Shown here: one piece after another, positions 1 to 7,416 of the stretch
Layout of the letters: every line of letters begins with the position of its first letter
Position numbering within the stretch: position 1 is the stretch's first letter
NCBI GenBank assembly: GCA_030038535.1
Contig: JASHSV010000293.1
Coordinates: 1 to 45,830, forward strand
Length of the DNA: 45,830 nt
Source of the DNA: Candidatus Acidiferrales bacterium
GTDB taxonomy: Bacteria > Acidobacteriota > Terriglobia > Acidiferrales > UBA7541
Direction of reading: 5' to 3'
The notes under the pieces: model-generated
Told to the model about the DNA's origin: nothing
Seen by the model: the letters and a program-made list of their open reading frames with translations, nothing else
Database searches by the model: none
Made by a program: the position numbers and the translations under genes

Positions 1-1329
1 AGTCCTGAAGAATACTTCGATCCGGAAATCGAAACCATGGCACCGGAACGGGTGCGGGCCCTGCAGGAGCAGAAGCTCACAAAGCAACTGGATTATCTGT
101 TCGCACGCTCTCCCTTCTATCAGGAGAAACTGAAGGCCGCGGGAATCTGCCGCGAACATCTGCGAACGCTGGCCGACCTGGCAAACGTCCCATTGACGAC
201 GAAGGAGGAACTGCGGGAGAGCCAGCGCGCTGCGCCTCCGCTCGGCCGTCACGCCTGCGTGGGCCTTGAGAAGGTGATCCGCATCCAGGCATCCACGGGC
301 ACCACGGGGCGTCCCAGCCTGGTTGGCCTCACGCGGCAGGATGCCGAGGGCTGGACGCGAGTGACGGCGCGGTCGTTCTATACGCAGGGCGTGCGCTCGA
401 CAGACATCGTGATGCACGGCGCGAGCCTCACGCTCTTCGCCGGCGGGCTGCCGGTAAAGGACGCGATCGAGCGCATCGGGGCAACCTTTGTACCGGTGGG
501 AACCGGTGCATCGGAAAAGCTGGTGATGATCGCCAAAACGCTCCGCGCCAACGTGCTGCATTCCACCCCCTCCTATGCCATTTACCTGGCCGACCACGTG
601 CGCCAGAAGGAAAAGATGGACCCGCGCGCGCTGGGCTTCCAGAAAATCGTGTGCGGCGCCGAACCGGGTGGCGGCATCCCTGCTGTCCGCGCGAAGATCC
701 AGGAATCCTGGGGCGCGCGAGTCACGGAGGGCCTGGGCAACGCCGATATGCTGCCCATCATCTTTTCCGAATGCCCCAACCAGAGCGGCATGCATTACAA
801 CGCACACGAATATGTCTATTGCGAGATCATCGACCCCGACACCGGAAAGGTCCTGCCGATCGAAGAGGGCGTTTCGGGCGAACTGATCTACACCAGCCTG
901 GAGCGCGAATGTGTGCCCCTGCTGCGATTCCGCACCCGCGACCGCGTGACGATTCTAGGCACCTCCTGCGCCTGCGGCCGCACTGGATTCAAATTGCGCT
1001 GCCTGGGCCGCACGGACGACATGCTGATCGTGCTCGGCGTCAACGTCTTCCCTTCCGCGGTGCGCGACGTGGTATCGAGTTTTCGCCCGCGTACGACAGG
1101 CGAAGTGCAAATCCTGCTCGAGGCGCCGGGCCCCGGCGTAAAGCCTCCGCTCCAAATCGTGGCGGAGTACGGCGACGGCACTGATCCCTCCAGCGGCCTG
1201 CAAGCAGAAATCGAGCACAGAATTAGAGCTGTGCTCACGGTATCTTCTTCGGTGCGGCTGGTACCGCCGGGCACGTTGCCGCGCTTTGAAATGAAGGGAC
1301 AACTGGTCAAAAAGCTCTACGAAAACTAA
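1..1329 (+). CDS. Phenylacetate-CoA ligase family AMP-forming ligase (5' partial)
   Basis: Predicted to activate a carboxylic acid, probably aromatic, to its CoA thioester through an acyl-adenylate. The reading frame is open from base 1. Codons before the first ATG (base 37) already match the family N terminus (Y-F-D-P-E-I-E-T-M), so the true start lies upstream and the gene is cut by the window edge. Visible motifs, numbered from the ATG at 37, are the P-loop ASTGTTGRP near residues 84-92, a PaaK-like ERECVPLLRFRTRD segment, and GRTDDMLIVLGVNVFPSAV leading into the small C-terminal domain. It is the first visible gene of an operon whose next gene starts 17 bp after its stop. The family is clear, but the substrate cannot be read from sequence; phenylacetate, benzoate analogues or heteroaromatic acids are all possible. 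Confidence 0.85.
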   Translation, partial: SPEEYFDPEIETMAPERVRALQEQKLTKQLDYLFARSPFYQEKLKAAGICREHLRTLADLANVPLTTKEELRESQRAAPPLGRHACVGLEKVIRIQASTGTTGRPSLVGLTRQDAEGWTRVTARSFYTQGVRSTDIVMHGASLTLFAGGLPVKDAIERIGATFVPVGTGASEKLVMIAKTLRANVLHSTPSYAIYLADHVRQKEKMDPRALGFQKIVCGAEPGGGIPAVRAKIQESWGARVTEGLGNADMLPIIFSECPNQSGMHYNAHEYVYCEIIDPDTGKVLPIEEGVSGELIYTSLERECVPLLRFRTRDRVTILGTSCACGRTGFKLRCLGRTDDMLIVLGVNVFPSAVRDVVSSFRPRTTGEVQILLEAPGPGVKPPLQIVAEYGDGTDPSSGLQAEIEHRIRAVLTVSSSVRLVPPGTLPRFEMKGQLVKKLYEN

Positions 1330-1346
1330 CTTCGGCAGTCCACGCC

Positions 1347-2027
1347 ATGCCCAAGCTCGACGCGAAACCTGAACCCATCGAGGTGGACTTCCAGGCCGCG
1401 GCCCTCGTGATCGTGGACATGCAGAACGCGTTTGCCTCCAAGGGAGGAATGCTGGACCTGGCGGGCGTAGATATTTCGGGGGCGGCGCGTGTGGTGGCGG
1501 CAATCCGCGCCGTCCTGGACGCCGCGCGTCGGTCGGGAATGTGCGTAGCCTATCTCCAGATGGGCTACAAACCCGACCTGTCAAACGCGGGGGGCTCCGG
1601 CTCCCCCAATCCGCGAAAAGAACTGGCGATGTGCATGATGGGCCGTCGGGAAGAATGGAAAGGCAAGCTACTGACCGAGGGAAGCTGGGACTTCGCGCTG
1701 GTGGACGAGCTCGCGCCGCATGCCGGCGACCTCGTTGTGGTGAAAACGCGCTACAGCGGGTTTGCGGGCACTTCGCTGGACGCACAATTGCGCGCCCGCG
1801 GAATCCGCCATCTGTTTTTCACCGGCATCGCAACAAATGTTTGCGTCGAATCCACGTTGCGCGACGCCTACTTCCTCGAATACTGGCCCGTGCTCGTCGG
1901 CGACTGCACCATGCAGGCCGGCCCGCCGAGCCTTCAAGAGGCCACGATGTACAATGTGGAGTCGTTCTTCGGATGGAGCGTCACCTCCGGAACCCTGCTC
2001 GCGCATCTGGGAGCGCGCGGATTGTGA
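1347..2027 (+). CDS. RutB-like isochorismatase-family cysteine amidohydrolase
   Basis: A 226-residue cytosolic hydrolase of the isochorismatase superfamily, expected to cleave an amide or ureido bond. The catalytic triad is visible as D24 (in VDMQNAF), K133 (in VVKTRYSGF) and C166 (in GIATNVCVESTLRDAYF). These are the positions I recall for E. coli RutB, and the TRYSGF, IATNVCVESTLRD and ESFFGW segments are RutB-like. RutB hydrolyses ureidoacrylate in pyrimidine breakdown, but no other rut gene is visible. The neighbours are acyl-CoA ligases and aromatic-pathway enzymes, so the substrate is probably another amide, for example a maleamate-like ring-cleavage intermediate. No strong Shine-Dalgarno site precedes the ATG. 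Family assignment is firm; the substrate is inference. Confidence 0.85.
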   Translation: MPKLDAKPEPIEVDFQAAALVIVDMQNAFASKGGMLDLAGVDISGAARVVAAIRAVLDAARRSGMCVAYLQMGYKPDLSNAGGSGSPNPRKELAMCMMGRREEWKGKLLTEGSWDFALVDELAPHAGDLVVVKTRYSGFAGTSLDAQLRARGIRHLFFTGIATNVCVESTLRDAYFLEYWPVLVGDCTMQAGPPSLQEATMYNVESFFGWSVTSGTLLAHLGARGL

Positions 2028-2064
2028 ACTTGGAGAATAATCCGGGAGACACGGCGGCAACCGG

Positions 2065-3999
2065 ATGAGCCAGCCAGCCAATCTGCAGTCCGGGAATCCC
2101 GCGCGCAACGGGATCGCACCGCCGGGCGCGAGATCTCTACAGCCGCCGGGCCGTCTGCGTCAGGCGCGGATGCGTACTTCAGGGGCCACGCTGGAACGCC
2201 GGACGGACGGCGCAATGCTCGTCCGCCCCGAAGAGACGCTCGAACCGTATCCGCGCGTGCTCACGGATCGAGTGGCCCACTGGGCTATGACCGTGCCGGA
2301 CCGCACCTGCGTCGCCAAACGCGACCGGCAGGGGGAATGGCGCCGGCTGAGTTACGCTGAGGTGTTCACCGCCGTGCGCAGCCTCGGCCAAGCGCTCCTC
2401 GACCGCAGGCTCTCCGCCGATCGGCCCGTTGCCATACTTTCCGAGAACGACCTGGAGCATTTCCTGTTGATGCACGCGGGACAGCACGCCGGAATTCCGA
2501 CGGCCAGTCTTTCGCCCGTGTACTCCCTGGTTACGGCGGATCTTTCCAAGCTGCGCCACTCACTTGCCCTGCTCACGCCGGGCCTGGTGTTCTCCGCAAG
2601 CGGCGAGCGGTTCGCGCGAGCGATCGAATCGGCAATTCCGGCGGAGACCGAGGTGGTGGTGACGCACTCGCCTGTGGAAGGAAGGCGATGCACGCCTTTT
2701 GCTGAGTTGCTTGCTACTGCACCCACCAACGCCGTTGACGACGCCCATGCGCGCATCGATGCGGACAGCCCGGCGAAGTTTCTTTTTACCTCCGGCTCGA
2801 CTGACAAGCCCAAAGCGGTGATCAACACGCACCGAATGCTTTGCAGCAACCAGCAGATGATCTGCCAGGTGTTCCGGTTTCTGCAGGACGAGCCGCCCGT
2901 GATCGTGGACTGGATGCCATGGAACCACACCTTTGGCGGCAACCACGATATCGGCGTTACGCTCTACAACGGCGGAACGTTTTACATCGATGATGGAAAA
3001 GCAGGGACACCCGCGTTCAGCGAAACCATCCGCAACCTGCGCGAGATTTCCACGACTGCGTATTTCGGCGTGCCGCGGGCCTATGAAGATTTGCTCACGC
3101 CACTGCGGAGCGACTCGAAGCTGCGCGAAACGTTCTTTGCCCGGTTGCGCATGCTGTTCTACGCCGCCGCGGGGATGTCGCAGTTTATCTGGGACGCCTA
3201 CCGCGCGCTGGCCGAGGAAGCTTGCGGAGAACGGATCGTGATGGTCACCGGCCTTGGCGCCACGGAAACCGCGCCCATGGCCATCCAGACCACCTGGGAG
3301 ACGGACCATCCCGGAATTATCGGCATCCCGGTTCCGGGCGTGGAACTAAAACTGGCGCCGCGCGAGAACAAACTCGAAGCTTGCGTGCGCGGCCCCAACG
3401 TGACACCGGGATACTGGCGCCAGCCGGAGTTCACCGCGCGTGCGTTCGACGAGGAGGGTTTTTACAAATTCGGCGACGCTATAAAATTCATCGATCCGGA
3501 GGATGTCAACAGAGGGTTCCTTTTCGACGGCCGGTTCGCGGAGGATTTCAAGATGTCCACCGGCACCTGGGTGAGTGTGGGCCCGCTGCGCGCGCGCGTG
3601 ATGGCCCATTTCGCTCCGCTCGTCCGCGACGTGGTGATTGCCGGGCACGACCGCGACGAGCTTACAATGATGATCTTTCCCAACCTGGAAGGCTGCCGCG
3701 CGCTGTGCTCACCACTCGACGCCTCCTACCCGCCGGAGCGCGTTCTGAGCGACGAGGCGGTGCTCTCGCGGTTTCGCGCGCTGCTGCGCGGCTTTGCCCT
3801 GACATCCACGGGCAGCTCCAACCGCGTGGTGCGCGCCTTGCTGCTCAAGGAACCACCCTCGATCGATGCCGGCGAGATCACCGATAAGGGCTCGATCAAC
3901 CAGCGCAATGTGCTCGAACGCCGGGCCGCGCTCGTCGAATCGCTGTACAGTTTGGATGGCGACCCGGCAATTTTGCGGATCGAGCCGGAGCAACCATGA
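2065..3999 (+). CDS. Feruloyl-CoA synthetase-like AMP-dependent acyl-CoA ligase
   Basis: A 644-residue ANL-superfamily ligase closest in pattern to feruloyl-CoA synthases. The family-like segments are AVINTHRMLCSNQQM, DWMPWNHTFGGNHD and YNGGTFYIDDGK, and the length fits. The adenylate P-loop reads FTSGSTDKPK (residues 241-250), with aspartate 247 where glycine is usual. VTGLGATETAP and YKFGDAIKF follow as the A5 and A7 regions. The first 35 residues are not conserved-looking, and an in-frame ATG at 2170 just before the recognisable domain could be the real start. It begins 37 bp after the RutB-like gene, and its stop overlaps the next ATG by 4 bp, so translation is probably coupled. Ferulate or another hydroxycinnamate would fit the downstream GalB/GalC enzymes, but this is inference. 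Confidence 0.8.
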   Translation: MSQPANLQSGNPARNGIAPPGARSLQPPGRLRQARMRTSGATLERRTDGAMLVRPEETLEPYPRVLTDRVAHWAMTVPDRTCVAKRDRQGEWRRLSYAEVFTAVRSLGQALLDRRLSADRPVAILSENDLEHFLLMHAGQHAGIPTASLSPVYSLVTADLSKLRHSLALLTPGLVFSASGERFARAIESAIPAETEVVVTHSPVEGRRCTPFAELLATAPTNAVDDAHARIDADSPAKFLFTSGSTDKPKAVINTHRMLCSNQQMICQVFRFLQDEPPVIVDWMPWNHTFGGNHDIGVTLYNGGTFYIDDGKAGTPAFSETIRNLREISTTAYFGVPRAYEDLLTPLRSDSKLRETFFARLRMLFYAAAGMSQFIWDAYRALAEEACGERIVMVTGLGATETAPMAIQTTWETDHPGIIGIPVPGVELKLAPRENKLEACVRGPNVTPGYWRQPEFTARAFDEEGFYKFGDAIKFIDPEDVNRGFLFDGRFAEDFKMSTGTWVSVGPLRARVMAHFAPLVRDVVIAGHDRDELTMMIFPNLEGCRALCSPLDASYPPERVLSDEAVLSRFRALLRGFALTSTGSSNRVVRALLLKEPPSIDAGEITDKGSINQRNVLERRAALVESLYSLDGDPAILRIEPEQP

Positions 4000-4925
4000 G
4001 TTCCCATACGAGCCAGGCCGGTGGCGCGGCGGTCACCGACTCCGCCTGGAAAGCGCTGGAAGGCGCCCACGATCTGCAAGTGCACGTCGCGCCCGACGTA
4101 ATCGAGCGGCGCATCGATGATATCGATCTCGCGCACGAATTTCTGGCCCACGGGCTGCGCGGCTTCGTTCTGAAATCTCACTACATGTCCACGGCGGAGC
4201 GCGCACGGGTGGTGACAAAAGCCGTGCCGGGGATCGCAGCCTATGGCGCGCTTACGCTCAATCACAGCGTCGGCGGCCTGAATCCTGTCGCCGTGGAACT
4301 CGCCGGGCGCTCGGGCGCGAAGATTGTGTGGATGCCGACCGTGGACGCCGCAAACGAGACAGCCGGCCGGCTGGACGGCCCTGCGACGAAGCTTCCATTT
4401 TGGGCCAAGATTCAACGCGAACTGGCGGCCATGGGCATTGCCCCTCCGCCGCTTTCCGTGCTGGACGCGGAGGGCGAACTCACCGATACCACACGCCGCT
4501 GTATGGAACTTATCGCGCGACACGACATGATTCTGGCCACCGGACATTTGGGCAGGGCGGAAATATTTGCGCTGGTGCGCGCAGCGAAGCCTATGGGAGT
4601 CCGGAAGGTCGTAGTGACACACGCTGAGTTTCCATCGCAAAATCTCACTCCGGCTGAGCAGCGCGAGCTCGCGGAGATGGGCGCGTTTATCGAGCACTGC
4701 TTTACCACCATGCATACCGGCAAGGCTCCCTGGGAAGGCGTATTCGAAAGCATCCGGCGAACCGGCCCGGATCGCTGCATCCTTTCGACTGACCTGGGGC
4801 AAACCATCAATCCGCCGGTGGCGGAAGGATTCGCCATGTTTGCCCAGCGACTGCTCGATGCCGGCTTCGCAGCGGGCGAAATCCGCCGCATGGCCGTCGA
4901 AAATCCGGCCGCGCTGGTCGGGTAA
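3996..4925 (+). CDS. Amidohydrolase-like TIM-barrel protein, DUF6282 type
   Basis: A 309-residue cytosolic protein that looks like a member of the amidohydrolase superfamily. Candidate metal-binding stretches are HDLQVHVAPD near the N terminus, LATGHLGRAEI and VVVTHAEFPSQ in the middle, and ILSTDLGQ near the end, in the order expected along a TIM barrel. Start and upstream stop overlap as ATGA, so it is co-translated with the ligase before it, and GalB- and GalC-like genes follow. In the 4,5-cleavage pathway the enzyme before the hydratase is LigI, a lactonase that is itself an amidohydrolase-superfamily member, so this protein could hydrolyse 2-pyrone-4,6-dicarboxylate or a similar lactone. 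That role is inferred from gene order only. Confidence 0.65.
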   Translation: MSSHTSQAGGAAVTDSAWKALEGAHDLQVHVAPDVIERRIDDIDLAHEFLAHGLRGFVLKSHYMSTAERARVVTKAVPGIAAYGALTLNHSVGGLNPVAVELAGRSGAKIVWMPTVDAANETAGRLDGPATKLPFWAKIQRELAAMGIAPPPLSVLDAEGELTDTTRRCMELIARHDMILATGHLGRAEIFALVRAAKPMGVRKVVVTHAEFPSQNLTPAEQRELAEMGAFIEHCFTTMHTGKAPWEGVFESIRRTGPDRCILSTDLGQTINPPVAEGFAMFAQRLLDAGFAAGEIRRMAVENPAALVG

Positions 4926-4946
4926 GAGCTGGCCAGAGGGAAGCCA

Positions 4947-5672
4947 ATGGACAATCAGAAAAAAACACTGCTGGTCATCAGCGCCCACGCCGCCGACTTC
5001 GTCTGGCGCGCGGGCGGCGCAATCGCTCTTTACGCCGGCCGAGGGTACCGTGTGCGCATTCTTTGCCTTTCGTTCGGTGAGCGCGGCGAATCCGAACGTT
5101 TGTGGAAGATGCCGGGGATGACTCTCGAGCGCGTCAAACAGATGCGCCGCGACGAATCGGAGAAGGCCGCCACAATTCTCGGGGCGGAAATCCGTTTTTT
5201 CGACGCCGGCGACTATCCCCTGCAGCTTACCAACTATCTGACCGAGGAAATGGTGACCGAATTCCGCAGTTGCCAGCCGGAAATCGTGCTGACGCATTCC
5301 GCCTCCGATCCGTACAACATGGATCACGGCGACGCCAGCGAGATTACTCTGCGAACACGCGTGTATGCCCAGGCAGCAGGCTATCCGGCAGAGGGAAAGA
5401 AACTCGGCGCCCCGCCGGTTTTCGCTTTCGAGCCGCACCAGCCCGAGCAGTGCGGTTTCAAGCCGGAAGTGCTGCTCGACATTACTTCCGTCTTTGAGCG
5501 CAAACGGCACGCCATGGAAGCGATGGAGGCGCAGGAACATCTCTGGGAGTACTACACGGATCTAGCCCGGCGCCGCGGCGTTCAGGCCGCGCGAAATTCC
5601 GGAAAGACCGGAATCAAATACGCGGAGGCCTACCAGCGGTTCTACCCGCAGGTAGCGGATGACCTGTCATGA
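4947..5672 (+). CDS. galB: GalB-like 4-oxalomesaconate hydratase (PIG-L/LmbE fold)
   Basis: A 241-residue protein of the PIG-L zinc-dependent family. The N terminus reads ISAHAADFVWRAGGAIAL, which replaces the usual H-P-D-D deacetylase motif with H14-A-A-D17 and resembles GalB, the 4-oxalomesaconate hydratase of gallate breakdown. SFGERGES, GMTLERVKQMRRDE and FFDAGDYPL are also in the GalB pattern, as I recall it. The later HSASDPYNMDHGDA stretch (about residues 113-126) supplies further likely metal ligands. The reaction would add water to 4-oxalomesaconate to give 4-carboxy-4-hydroxy-2-oxoadipate, the substrate of the next enzyme. A GAGGG Shine-Dalgarno site precedes the ATG. The alternative, a sugar N-deacetylase, is less likely because the gene overlaps an aldolase of the same pathway. 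Confidence 0.75.
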   Translation: MDNQKKTLLVISAHAADFVWRAGGAIALYAGRGYRVRILCLSFGERGESERLWKMPGMTLERVKQMRRDESEKAATILGAEIRFFDAGDYPLQLTNYLTEEMVTEFRSCQPEIVLTHSASDPYNMDHGDASEITLRTRVYAQAAGYPAEGKKLGAPPVFAFEPHQPEQCGFKPEVLLDITSVFERKRHAMEAMEAQEHLWEYYTDLARRRGVQAARNSGKTGIKYAEAYQRFYPQVADDLS

Positions 5673-6346
5673 AACCAACCATCGTTCGCACAATCGAACG
5701 CCCGGAGGCGAAAGATGTGGCCCAGCTAGGCGAATTGGGCGTTGCCACGGTTCACGAGGCTCAGGGCCGCCGCGGATTGATGAAGCCATACCTCCGCCCG
5801 ATTTATCCAGGCGCAAAGGCCGCCGGCCCCGCGATCACAGTGCTGTGCCACCCCGGCGACAACCTGATGATTCACGCAGCGGTCGAGGTGTGCCGTCCCG
5901 GCGATGTGATGGTCGTCGCGGTGGTCGCAGAATCGACCGATGGCATGTTTGGCGAACTGCTGGCCACCTCGCTGCGCGCACACGGGGTGGTCGGCATGGT
6001 GATTGATGCAGGTTCGCGGGACATCGCAAAACTCACGGAGATGAATTTCCCGGTCTGGTCGCGCGCCGTCTCCGCGCAGGGAACAGTGAAAGAGACGGCC
6101 GGCTCGGTGAACGTGGACGTGGTCTGCGCCGGCGCCATCGTCCACCCGGGCGACGTAATTGTCGGAGATCAGGATGGCGTGGTGGTGGTGCCGCGCGCGC
6201 GCGCCGCCGAAATCGCCAAACTGGGCGAGCAGCGCTCGGCCAAGGAAGAAGGGACGCGTGAACGCCTCCGCTCCGGCGAACTCGGCCTGGACATCTACTC
6301 TCTTCGCGCCAAACTCGCAGCCTTGGGAGTGGAATACTTGGGCTGA
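5669..6346 (+). CDS. galC: GalC-like 4-carboxy-4-hydroxy-2-oxoadipate aldolase (RraA fold)
   Basis: A 225-residue class II pyruvate aldolase of the HMG/CHA (RraA-like) family, which splits 4-carboxy-4-hydroxy-2-oxoadipate into pyruvate and oxaloacetate using a divalent metal. The pyruvate-binding segment GELLATSL starts at residue 95, and the metal and substrate site IDAGSRD ends at R117-D118. HPGDVIVGDQDGVVVVP matches the family's C-terminal barrel. The start overlaps the galB stop as ATGA. It is the last gene of the operon; about 85 bp later comes a tRNA gene on the same strand. RraA, the RNase E regulator of enterics, shares the fold but lacks the RD pair, so an aldolase is the better reading. 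Confidence 0.85.
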   Translation: MKPTIVRTIERPEAKDVAQLGELGVATVHEAQGRRGLMKPYLRPIYPGAKAAGPAITVLCHPGDNLMIHAAVEVCRPGDVMVVAVVAESTDGMFGELLATSLRAHGVVGMVIDAGSRDIAKLTEMNFPVWSRAVSAQGTVKETAGSVNVDVVCAGAIVHPGDVIVGDQDGVVVVPRARAAEIAKLGEQRSAKEEGTRERLRSGELGLDIYSLRAKLAALGVEYLG

Positions 6347-6364
6347 AGCCGGCCCGCGCCTCCC

Positions 6365-6373
6365 TGCTATACT
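6365..6373 (+). promoter_or_regulatory. Extended -10 promoter candidate for tRNA-Glu
   Basis: The sequence TGCTATACT fits an extended -10 element (TG-n-TATAAT, five of six bases in the hexamer) about 60 bp before the tRNA. No convincing -35 lies at 16-18 bp, as expected when the extended motif is used. Confidence 0.4.
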
Positions 6374-6432
6374 ATTTGGGCTGTCCGCAGCCGGGTACTC
6401 ACTTTGGCGCCTGCAATTTCCGCATCCCGAGA

Positions 6433-6507
6433 GGCGGTATCGTCTAGGGGTTAGGACGCCAGATTCTCAATCTGGAAACCCGGGTTCGATTCCCGGTACC
6501 GCTACCA
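6433..6507 (+). tRNA. tRNA-Glu (anticodon CTC)
   Basis: A complete 75-nt cloverleaf including an encoded CCA end. The acceptor stem GGCGGTA pairs with TACCGCT, with a G1-U72 wobble. The D arm is GTC...GAC. The anticodon stem CCAGA/TCTGG encloses the loop TTCTCAA with anticodon CTC at 6466-6468. The T arm is CCGGG-TTCGATT-CCCGG, and the discriminator is A. It reads GAG codons. It sits alone between the catabolic operon and the convergent catIJ genes. Confidence 0.97.
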
Positions 6508-6513
6508 CTCCCT

Positions 6514-6549
6514 AAAATTGGATTTTGGCCTAGGCCGATTTTTGTTTCC
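6514..6549 (+). terminator. Probable rho-independent terminator after tRNA-Glu
   Basis: AAAATTGG (6514-6521) can pair with CCGATTTT (6535-6542) with one G-U pair. A small GGCCTAGGCC palindrome lies inside, and the stem runs into a T-rich tail. It begins 7 bp after the tRNA CCA end. The AT-rich stem makes it only a moderate terminator. Confidence 0.4.
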
Positions 6550-6627
6550 CGACCATCCGGCCCCCTCGACGGCTGCTGCCGGGATACGGCCAGATAGGGG
6601 GAATATAGGGATGCGTGCGCGAAGGGC

Positions 6628-7416
6628 TCACGCTTCCGGCGCGCGGCCGTGCGCCAGAGCCGTGCGTCGCTGCAACTGGCGCAGCGTGTCCAGTTCCAGG
6701 TCCGTGGGAGTTGGAGTTTCTTTCACGGCGTCTGCAAACCGGAGCTTCCATCCGGTCGCGGCGCGCACATTCTCCGCACCCACGCCGGGATGCAGGTGAG
6801 TGACGGTCAGCTCCCTCGTCACCGCGTCCGGCACCATGAGGCACAAATCCGTCACCACGGCCACCGGACCTTGCCCGGGTAAACCCAGCCGGTTTCGCGA
6901 CTCGCCGCCGTCCAGATGTCCCACTGACGTGATGAAGTCAACCCGCTCGACAAAGGCGCGCGCCGATTGACGCAGCACCAGAATCACCTTGCCCGCGCAT
7001 GCGGCGATTTCCGGCGCTCCGCCCGCGCCGGGCAGGCGCACCTGCGGGTGCGCATAGTCGCCGATAACGGTCGTGTTGATGTTCGCAAAGCGGTCGATCT
7101 GCGCCGCGCCCAGAAAGCCTACGGTCACGCGCCCGCCTTGCAGCCAGTACCGGAAAATCTCCGACGTCGATACGACCGTATCCGCCGTTTCCGCAAGGCT
7201 TCCATCGCCGATCGACAGTGGCAGAACATCCGGCTTGGCCCCGATCGGTCCGGACTCGTAGATCAGAACGACGCCAGGAGCATGCGTCAGCCGCGCCAGG
7301 TTCGCCGCAGCAGAGGGAAGGCCGATGCCCACGAAGCACACGTCGCCGTTGCGCAATAAACGCGAAGCCGCCACGGTCATCATCTCCGCTGCCGTAAACG
7401 GCACTTGCGCGTTCAT
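6628..7416 (-). CDS. catJ: 3-oxoadipate CoA-transferase subunit B (CatJ/PcaJ type)
   Basis: A 262-residue beta subunit of a family I CoA-transferase, glutaconate/CatJ type, which moves CoA from succinyl-CoA to 3-oxoadipate in the beta-ketoadipate pathway. CFVGIGLPS, VLIYESGPIGAKP, FRYWLQGGR, NTTVIGDY and VRLPGAGGAPEI closely follow the Pseudomonas CatJ sequence as I remember it. The ATG at 7416 overlaps the catI stop by 4 bp, so the two subunits are co-translated. No thiolase gene (pcaF/catF) is in the window. Another 3-oxo acid as substrate cannot be excluded, but the match to CatIJ rather than to general SCOT enzymes is strong. Confidence 0.88.
   Translation of the reverse strand: MNAQVPFTAAEMMTVAASRLLRNGDVCFVGIGLPSAAANLARLTHAPGVVLIYESGPIGAKPDVLPLSIGDGSLAETADTVVSTSEIFRYWLQGGRVTVGFLGAAQIDRFANINTTVIGDYAHPQVRLPGAGGAPEIAACAGKVILVLRQSARAFVERVDFITSVGHLDGGESRNRLGLPGQGPVAVVTDLCLMVPDAVTRELTVTHLHPGVGAENVRAATGWKLRFADAVKETPTPTDLELDTLRQLQRRTALAHGRAPEA

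Noticed and set aside
3726-5540. 604-codon minus-strand frame opposite the ligase, DUF6282 and galB genes
   Set aside because: It crosses three well-supported plus-strand genes with overlapping starts and stops. Its product resembles no protein family and looks like a shadow frame.
4947-5672. Reading the PIG-L protein as a sugar deacetylase (LmbE or MshB type)
   Set aside because: The H-P-D-D motif is replaced by H-A-A-D, the sequence follows GalB, and it overlaps an aldolase gene of the same pathway.
6433-6507. tRNA gene as a possible integration site
   Set aside because: No integrase, no direct repeat of the tRNA 3' end and no mobile genes on either side.
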